This document shows positions 6,523-10,716 of a stretch of 10,716 nucleotides of DNA, piece by piece. The stretch is from contig CAMCMW010000028.1 in NCBI GenBank assembly GCA_945876155.1, positions 1 to 10,716 on the forward strand, given 5' to 3'. This DNA is from an uncultured Ruminococcus sp. GTDB lineage: Bacteria; Bacillota; Clostridia; Oscillospirales; Ruminococcaceae. Under the pieces are notes generated by a model. It was not told where the DNA came from. It ran no database searches and saw nothing but the letters and a program-made list of their open reading frames with translations. The position numbers and the translations under genes were made by a program. Within the stretch, counting starts at the first letter, position 1. The number at the start of each line of letters is the position of its first letter.

Positions 6523-7605
6523 TTATGCGTTTTCAGCCTCAAACTTCTTCATGAATTCAACCAGCTTTTCAACGCCTTCGATAGGCATAGCGTTGTAGAT
6601 AGACGCTCTCATACCGCCGACAGTTCTGTGACCCTTGAGGTTTTCAAAGCCGGCAGCCTTAGCTTCCTTAACGAACTTAGCGTCCAGGTCAGCGTCACCT
6701 GTAACGAAAGGAACGTTCATGAGAGATCTGTCTTTCTTCTCAACAGTACCCTTGAAAAGCTTGCTCTGGTCGAGGAAATCGTAGAGGATAGCGGCTTTCT
6801 TTTCGTTGTGAGCCTTCATAGCCTCCAGACCGCCCATCTTCTTGATCCACTTGAATACCTTGCCGCAGATGTAGATGCCGTAGCAAGGAGGTGTATTGTA
6901 GAGTGAATCAGCGTCAGCCTGTGTTTTCCACTTGAGCATTGTAGGAGTACCCTCTAAAACGTCATCTGTAATGAGGTCTTCACGGATAATTGCGATAACA
7001 ACGCCGGCAGGACCAACGTTCTTCTGAACGCCGCCGTAGATTACACCGTACTTTGTAACGTCAACAGGTTCTGAGAGGAAACATGAAGAAACGTCAGCAA
7101 CAAGTGTCTTGCCCTTTGTATTAGGCAGTTCCTTGAACTTTGTACCGTAGATTGTGTTGTTTTCGCAGATGTAAACGTAGTCAGCGTCCTCAGGGATATC
7201 GAGGTCTGAACAGTCAGGAATGTAGGAGAAAGTCTTGTCAGCTGAAGATGCAACTTCAACAGCCTCACCGTAAATCTTAGCCTCCTGGTAAGCCTTCTTA
7301 GCCCACTGACCAGTTACTATGTAAGCAGCCTTCTTGTTCTTCATAAGATTCATAGGAACAGCTGCAAACTGCTGTGACGCACCGCCCTGCAGGAAAAGAA
7401 CCTTGTAGTTGTCAGGAATGTTCATGAGGTCACGGATATCCTTTTCAGCTTCCTTGATGATATCATCAAAAGCCTTGGAACGGTGACTCATTTCCATAAC
7501 TGACATACCAGTTCCCTTGTAGTCGAGCATTTCGTCAGCTGCCTCTTTGAGAACTTCCTCAGGAAGAACAGCAGGACCTGCACTGAAATTATAAACTCTG
7601 CCCAT
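6523..7605 (-). CDS. serC: Phosphoserine aminotransferase
   Basis: Second step of serine biosynthesis: turns 3-phosphohydroxypyruvate and glutamate into phosphoserine and 2-oxoglutarate, using PLP. The 360-residue length is standard. The family opening (VYNFSAGPAVLPEEVL), HRSKAFDDII (41-50), the phosphate-binding GGASQQF (74-80), Asp171 in LVADVSS and the cofactor lysine Lys195 in GGVQKNVGPAGV are all visible. The C-terminal GHRTVGGMRASIYNA contains the substrate-binding arginines. GGAGGG before the ATG supports the start. It is the first gene of a two-gene unit with serA, behind a near-consensus promoter; the phosphatase gene (serB) is not in the window. Codon bias is strong, which keeps several antisense frames open. 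Confidence 0.95.
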   Translation of the reverse strand: MGRVYNFSAGPAVLPEEVLKEAADEMLDYKGTGMSVMEMSHRSKAFDDIIKEAEKDIRDLMNIPDNYKVLFLQGGASQQFAAVPMNLMKNKKAAYIVTGQWAKKAYQEAKIYGEAVEVASSADKTFSYIPDCSDLDIPEDADYVYICENNTIYGTKFKELPNTKGKTLVADVSSCFLSEPVDVTKYGVIYGGVQKNVGPAGVVIAIIREDLITDDVLEGTPTMLKWKTQADADSLYNTPPCYGIYICGKVFKWIKKMGGLEAMKAHNEKKAAILYDFLDQSKLFKGTVEKKDRSLMNVPFVTGDADLDAKFVKEAKAAGFENLKGHRTVGGMRASIYNAMPIEGVEKLVEFMKKFEAENA

Positions 7606-7659
7606 TGTAAAAACCCTCCAAAAATATGTATTTCATTAGATAAAATTCTATACTATTAC

Positions 7660-7688
7660 ATTATACTCTTTTCGTGAAAATAAGTCAA
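7660..7688 (-). promoter_or_regulatory. Near-consensus promoter for serC-serA
   Basis: On the minus strand, TTGACT (7683-7688) and a perfect TATAAT (7660-7665) are 17 bases apart. Transcription would begin near 7653, leaving a leader of about 48 bases with no obvious riboswitch or T-box. A strong constitutive promoter fits the codon bias of both genes. Confidence 0.85.
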
Positions 7689-7720
7689 TAATAAAATTGC
7701 ACTAATTTGCATCTTTATGT

Positions 7721-7750
7721 AAAAATTCCTCAGATTTTTGTCTGAGGAAT
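7721..7750 (-). terminator. Intrinsic terminator after the CAP-domain gene
   Basis: A perfect 10-bp stem (ATTCCTCAGA at 7725-7734 with TCTGAGGAAT at 7741-7750) has a six-base loop and leads into a run of T on the minus strand (complement of 7721-7725). It lies 28 bases past the stop of the CAP-domain gene and ahead of the serC promoter. Confidence 0.85.
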
Positions 7751-7777
7751 GAATTTTCACTTGAAAAAACCAGTTTT

Positions 7778-8893
7778 TCAGTCCAGAAGACTTCTTCTTG
7801 CGTAAACTGCATCAAACACGTCGATATTTCCGTCGCCGCTGAAATCAGTCACTTCATCTGCATTATATTCACGGTTTACGAGAAAGTTTACCAGTTCATG
7901 GAGATTGGTTTCAGTGATTTCCGGCTGGGTGCTGAAAACGTCCACGAAATCCACGGTATAGTTTACAGTCTGACTGAGACCTGTAATGGTGACCTCAAAG
8001 CTGTCCCCCACGCTGTAGGAAATATCCTCCGGACGGAAAATGATACAGCCTTTTTTGCCGTAGTTGCTGTTTTCAACGTTGAAGTATCCGTCCGCTGAGT
8101 CCTCAGAAAAGAGCCATGTTCTGCCGTCCGACTGCCTTTCCAGAGTCACTTCAACTGCTGAGATGTCCACAGCCGTTCCCATTGAAATGCTCCAGGGATC
8201 GTCATACTCAAAGTATTCTGCCGGCATTATCTGTGCAGGCCAGCAAACGCCGTAATACTGCGTATCTCCCCATGTATTGTCAAAGGCGTACATGGCATAG
8301 TATTTTCCGACATTTCCGAAACCAGTCTGTTCCATTGACGGATTCAGACACCATCTTCTGTGTCCTACCCTGCTTATGTTTGAACTGCTTGAATCACTCA
8401 TCCAGCCGTAAACTATATCCTGTGCCAGAGAAGAATAGCCCCAGCCCAGGTTTGAACTGGAAGTACCAGACAGTCCAAGCTCATAAAGTTCGTCCGGCAT
8501 ATCAGCAGGTTGTGACGGACTGTGGGAAAGCTGATTGTTTACTGCGTTCACAAGGGCGCCTGCCTGTGCAAGCTCATTGTAGCTGTCGGAAAGAGTAACT
8601 TCACCTATTCCGGCGATATATCTCATTGTGTTGAGTGCGTTGAGGGCATTGAGCAAGGTTGCATCGCTTAACTTTCCGGCAGAATAGGGTGCATTGGTGT
8701 AATCTGGCATTCCGTCATACTCCGACGCAGTATATTCAAAGGGGTGACTGTTCATGTAATCTGCTATCTCCTCAGCGGTTCGGTACTCAACGGATATTCC
8801 GGACGCAGCAGAAACGCCGTTTACCGGTGCTGAAACCGCAAACAGTACAGCAGAAAGCACTGCGGCGGCACAGATTTTCATTTTTCTTTTCAT
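7778..8893 (-). CDS. Secreted CAP-domain protein with dockerin-like C-terminus
   Basis: A 371-residue exported protein. Residues 1-30 form a signal peptide (basic MKRKMK, a hydrophobic stretch, a likely cut near VSAAS). About 75-225 is a CAP/SCP domain: helix LLNALNALNTMRYIAGIG, His124 in QLSHSPSQP, then SSNLGWGYSS, and His178 in VGHRRWCLNP. The glutamate normally found before NLGWG is a serine (Ser147), so the usual His-Glu site is incomplete. A beta-rich segment follows. The C-terminal 45 residues resemble a dockerin: one good calcium loop (Asp350, Ser352, Asp354, Asn356, Asp358, Asp361) followed by a helix, with a degenerate first repeat lacking its loop. This suggests attachment to a cohesin-bearing surface protein. 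The start used here is ATG at 8893, because GGAGG lies inside the longer version that begins with TTG at 8917. Confidence 0.85.
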   Translation of the reverse strand: MKRKMKICAAAVLSAVLFAVSAPVNGVSAASGISVEYRTAEEIADYMNSHPFEYTASEYDGMPDYTNAPYSAGKLSDATLLNALNALNTMRYIAGIGEVTLSDSYNELAQAGALVNAVNNQLSHSPSQPADMPDELYELGLSGTSSSNLGWGYSSLAQDIVYGWMSDSSSSNISRVGHRRWCLNPSMEQTGFGNVGKYYAMYAFDNTWGDTQYYGVCWPAQIMPAEYFEYDDPWSISMGTAVDISAVEVTLERQSDGRTWLFSEDSADGYFNVENSNYGKKGCIIFRPEDISYSVGDSFEVTITGLSQTVNYTVDFVDVFSTQPEITETNLHELVNFLVNREYNADEVTDFSGDGNIDVFDAVYARRSLLD

Positions 8894-8900
8894 TTTTATT

Positions 8901-8905
8901 CCTCC
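8901..8905 (-). promoter_or_regulatory. Ribosome-binding site that fixes the CAP-gene start
   Basis: GGAGG on the minus strand lies seven bases before the ATG at 8893. An upstream in-frame TTG at 8917 would place this site inside the coding region and add eight residues ahead of a normal signal peptide, so the shorter protein is preferred. Confidence 0.85.
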
Positions 8906-8915
8906 ATTAACAAGC

Positions 8916-8942
8916 AAAAAAGGCGTGAAAATCCACGCCTTT
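8916..8942 (-). terminator. Terminator hairpin between the PspA operon and the CAP-domain gene
   Basis: A 9-bp stem (AAAGGCGTG at 8919-8927 with CACGCCTTT at 8934-8942) is followed on the minus strand by six T. It closes the operon ending at 8948. It stands only about 25 bases before the CAP start codon, which leaves no room for a separate promoter downstream of it. Confidence 0.88.
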
Positions 8943-8947
8943 AAAAA

Positions 8948-9103
8948 TCAGATTCCGCATTCGTCGTAATCTTTCCATTTTTCCTCATAGCTTTTGTTGC
9001 TCATCATTCTGAATACAATGTAGGCAACTGACGCTACTCCGCAAACCAGAGCAGTGAGAATCGGAATAAACAGCCAGAGATTACTTTTTTTCTTTTCTTC
9101 CAT
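8948..9103 (-). CDS. Small single-pass membrane protein, last gene of the PspA operon
   Basis: This reading frame codes for 51 residues. It opens with a charged MEEKKKSNLW, has one hydrophobic helix (about 9-31, LWLFIPILTALVCGVASVAY then IVF), and ends with a charged tail rich in Lys, Glu and Asp (SYEEKWKDYDECGI). A ribosome site AAAGGA lies nine bases before the ATG. The pspA stop is 21 bases upstream and a clear terminator follows the stop, so it is very probably a real gene co-transcribed with pspA. Size and layout recall the small membrane partners of PspA-type systems (PspB- or LiaI-like in role), but I see no sequence match to them, so the role is an inference from position. It has Cys21 within the helix and Cys49 near the C-terminus. 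Confidence 0.8.
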   Translation of the reverse strand: MEEKKKSNLWLFIPILTALVCGVASVAYIVFRMMSNKSYEEKWKDYDECGI

Positions 9104-9124
9104 TCTAACAAATCCTTTCAGAAA

Positions 9125-9790
9125 TTACATACCCATTTCAGCTTTAAGTCTTGCAAGTTCAGAATCCACCTGTGATTCCTTTTCAAGCTTTTCAAATTCG
9201 TCCATAGTGTCGTTGTTCTGACCGGCAATTTCAGCAAAAGCCTGTGCCTCAGCCTCTTTCTGCATGATTTTTTCTTCCATGCGGTCAAACTTCTCAGACG
9301 CACTTGATGAATCAAAACCGCCTGTTGACTTTGCAAGATTTTTCTGTGTTTCAGCCATCTGTGAACGTGCAATAAGCATAGCCTGACGGCTCTTTGCTTC
9401 TTCAAGCTTTGCCTTGAGGACTTCAACCTGTGTTCTGATAGTTTCAGTCTGCTGTGAGATTGTGTCATACATTTCCTTGTATGCAGCTGCGTCCTTGTCA
9501 GCCTTAACCTTGTTTGCAAGTGCCTTTTTAGCCAGTTCCTCATCACCGGCTGCAAGGGCAGTCTTTGCTCTTTCTTCCCATTCGGACGCTGTTCTTGCTG
9601 CGTCGTCATACTGTTTCTTTGCAATGCGTTCGCTTGAAACAGCCTTGCCGAGAGCCTGTGTGGACTTGTTAAGTTCCTGCTGCATATCAATGATAATCTG
9701 TTTTACCATCTTTTCAGGATCTTCTGCCTTGTCGATAAGGTCGTTTACATTTGATTTGAGCAGATCGCCTAATCTCTGAAAAATACCCAT
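9125..9790 (-). CDS. pspA: PspA/IM30 family membrane-stress protein
   Basis: A 221-residue protein that binds and remodels the inner face of the cytoplasmic membrane under envelope stress, forming ESCRT-III-like rods or rings in studied relatives. The opening MGIFQRLGDLLKSNVNDLID is the typical amphipathic helix, followed by EDPEKMVKQIIIDMQQEL, which is highly typical of the family. The rest is a long charged helical coiled coil with many Lys, Glu, Ala and Gln, and a hinge near residue 155 (TGGFDSSSAS). GGAGG upstream of the ATG supports the start. It sits between two membrane-protein genes in one operon and has no PspF or PspC neighbour, so regulation differs from E. coli. An overlapping frame of 190 residues on the same strand is a shadow. 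Confidence 0.93.
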   Translation of the reverse strand: MGIFQRLGDLLKSNVNDLIDKAEDPEKMVKQIIIDMQQELNKSTQALGKAVSSERIAKKQYDDAARTASEWEERAKTALAAGDEELAKKALANKVKADKDAAAYKEMYDTISQQTETIRTQVEVLKAKLEEAKSRQAMLIARSQMAETQKNLAKSTGGFDSSSASEKFDRMEEKIMQKEAEAQAFAEIAGQNNDTMDEFEKLEKESQVDSELARLKAEMGM

Positions 9791-9806
9791 TTTTAGTTAC
9801 CTCCGT

Positions 9807-10277
9807 TTAATGTTTTGCGAATAAAGCCTTTATAACCAGTGCCGCCCCGACAGCTGTAAATCCGAACATAAGGATATAGCTGAAAAGCGACTGTGATACA
9901 AAATGAAAGCTGACGCTGTTCATAATTGAAAGCAGAATAGCAAGAACGCCGATAGCGGTTACTATCCAGCCGAAAATTTTTCTTTTCATCATAAACAGCA
10001 TTATTATACCAATCAGCAGCGGAATTATGATAACTCCGTTAGGCACGCCCCAGCCGCCTATGCGGTAAAAATAGCCGCCCCACGCCGTTGTGACCCTGAC
10101 TGACTGGAACACCCAGAAAAGACCGCCGCCCAGCAGGAGCAGTCCTATAAAAAATTCCAGCAGACTGCCTTTACCGCCGCCTGAACTGCTGTCCCCATTT
10201 ATTCTGCGGTTGGTTTTATCAATTTCAGCTGCAAGTCTGCGCTGTTCTTCTTCAAGCTGTCTGAGTTTCTTGTCCAT
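9807..10277 (-). CDS. Four-pass membrane protein with coiled-coil N-terminus, PspA partner candidate
   Basis: A 156-residue protein that I cannot assign to a named family. Residues 1-27 form a charged helix with heptad-like spacing (KKLRQLEEEQRRLAAEIDKT), then a Ser/Gly linker (SSSGGGKGS). Four hydrophobic segments follow at about 40-60, 80-97, 101-119 and 131-151, with a short basic turn (KRK) between the second and third. The soluble coil could dock onto PspA, which is itself a coiled coil; that is an inference. The gene is first in the operon: a consensus promoter lies just upstream, GGGGGA precedes the ATG, and the pspA start is 16 bases past the stop. It may sense membrane state and recruit or hold PspA, a role filled by PspB/PspC or LiaF/LiaI in other bacteria. 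Confidence 0.8.
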   Translation of the reverse strand: MDKKLRQLEEEQRRLAAEIDKTNRRINGDSSSGGGKGSLLEFFIGLLLLGGGLFWVFQSVRVTTAWGGYFYRIGGWGVPNGVIIIPLLIGIIMLFMMKRKIFGWIVTAIGVLAILLSIMNSVSFHFVSQSLFSYILMFGFTAVGAALVIKALFAKH

Positions 10278-10305
10278 ATCAGATTCCCCCGTATAATATG
10301 TTTTA

Positions 10306-10334
10306 ATTATAACTGATACCGGGACTTATGTCAA
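10306..10334 (-). promoter_or_regulatory. Perfect consensus promoter for the PspA operon
   Basis: On the minus strand, TTGACA (10329-10334) and TATAAT (10306-10311) are both exact consensus hexamers with the ideal 17-base spacer. Transcription would start near 10299, about 22 bases before the ATG. This predicts strong sigma-70 transcription rather than the sigma-54 control known for psp in E. coli. Any stress control would need a repressor; no clear operator is visible. Confidence 0.88.
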
Positions 10335-10362
10335 GAAATTTTTAGTTGCAGTCTGCAAGATT

Positions 10363-10716
10363 TTATTTCCCGATTTTTTTATCAATATATTTCGGTTCAA
10401 GCTTTGAATAAAGTATCTTCTGTTCACTGTAAAGTCCGGCATAACCCGAAAGCATATACGACACACCGCAGGCTAAAAGGTAAACCGGAAGTTGCGCCGC
10501 ACCGAAAAGCTCAGCGCATAAAAATACAGCTGTTACCGGACAGTTTGTCACGCCGCAGAAAAGGCAGGAAAGTCCTATCGCCGCACCCAGGGAGCTGTCC
10601 AGCCCCAGCACAGGAGCAAATGCACTGCCGAACGTCGAACCGATAAAGAACACCGGCATAATCTCGCCGCCCTTGAATCCAGCTCCCAGCGTCACGGCCG
10701 TAAACAGAATCTTCAA
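10363..10716 (-). CDS. ClC-family chloride/fluoride channel or antiporter, C-terminal part
   Basis: The last 118 codons of a ClC-type transporter; the N-terminal part lies beyond the window, so the first Met in the visible fragment is not the true start. GAGFKGGEIMPVFFIG is the ClC pore motif that corresponds to GxFxP in E. coli ClcA. It is followed by hydrophobic helices with small residues (LGAAIGLSCLFCGVTNCPVT) and by SGYAGLYSEQKIL, which should hold the anion-contacting tyrosine. The protein ends about 30 residues later without CBS domains. The GGE-x-x-P form rather than GIFAP is reminiscent of the prokaryotic branch that includes fluoride/proton exchangers, but the selectivity-defining loops are outside the window. 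It lies directly upstream of the PspA operon, which has its own promoter, so the two need not be linked. Confidence 0.8.
   Translation of the reverse strand: MKILFTAVTLGAGFKGGEIMPVFFIGSTFGSAFAPVLGLDSSLGAAIGLSCLFCGVTNCPVTAVFLCAELFGAAQLPVYLLACGVSYMLSGYAGLYSEQKILYSKLEPKYIDKKIGK

Noticed and set aside
6089..6598. Plus-strand 169-residue frame antisense to serA and the end of serC
   Set aside because: It is open because serA and serC have strong codon bias, which removes antisense stops. It is low-complexity, has no ribosome site and shows no domain.
7606..7659. Riboswitch or T-box controlling serC-serA
   Set aside because: The leader from the mapped-by-eye promoter is only about 48 AT-rich bases, too short for a T-box, and it has no hairpin.
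7778..8917. Longer version of the CAP-domain protein starting at TTG 8917
   Set aside because: The ribosome site GGAGG would lie inside its coding region, and the added residues would precede a complete signal peptide.
9118..9690. Minus-strand 190-residue frame inside pspA
   Set aside because: It is a frame-shifted shadow of the long charged helices, rich in Arg, Leu and Gln. The pspA frame matches its family from end to end.
10345..10359. Small palindrome after the ClC gene as a terminator
   Set aside because: The GTTGCAG/CTGCAAG arms leave only a one-base loop, and no T-run follows on the minus strand, so it is not a credible intrinsic terminator.

Overview
The window looks like chromosomal DNA from a low-to-moderate GC anaerobic Firmicute of the Ruminococcus/Oscillospiraceae type. 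This is an inference. It rests on AGGAGG-like ribosome sites before most genes, a secreted protein ending in a dockerin-like calcium loop, a clostridial cdaA-cdaR pair, and SerA and SerC proteins of clostridial appearance. No rRNA, tRNA, CRISPR array, transposase or phage gene was seen.

Layout. Positions 1-303 hold a possible fragment of a leftward reading frame and a roughly 196-bp imperfect palindrome resembling a MITE. Plus-strand genes follow. The first two are a DUF3343 putative sulfur/selenium carrier and a class-V cysteine desulfurase-like enzyme (304-1661). Next comes an intergenic region with a candidate promoter and three stacked hairpins (1662-1916). Then cdaA and cdaR, the membrane diadenylate cyclase and its YbbR-domain partner, overlap by four bases and end at a strong terminator (1917-4130). 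A flavodoxin-fold reductase with a four-cysteine cluster motif is translationally coupled to an sce7726-like PD-(D/E)XK protein (4209-5284).

A shared hairpin at 5290-5318 separates these from the minus-strand genes, which read leftward. Taken from right to left they are: the C-terminal part of a ClC-family channel or antiporter (10363-10716, cut by the window end); a three-gene PspA-type envelope-stress operon driven by a textbook promoter (10277 down to 8948), made of a coiled-coil four-pass membrane protein, PspA and a 51-residue membrane protein; a secreted CAP-domain protein with a dockerin-like C-terminus (8893-7778); and serC-serA, which make the first two enzymes of serine biosynthesis (7605-5338), behind a near-consensus promoter.

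Most of the window is housekeeping: serine synthesis, c-di-AMP signalling and envelope maintenance. The parts most worth a second look are the two palindromic non-coding elements, the PspA operon with its two unfamiliar membrane proteins and possible read-through into the CAP gene, the flavoprotein-nuclease pair, and the carrier-desulfurase pair. I did not find a clearly new multi-gene defence or mobile system.
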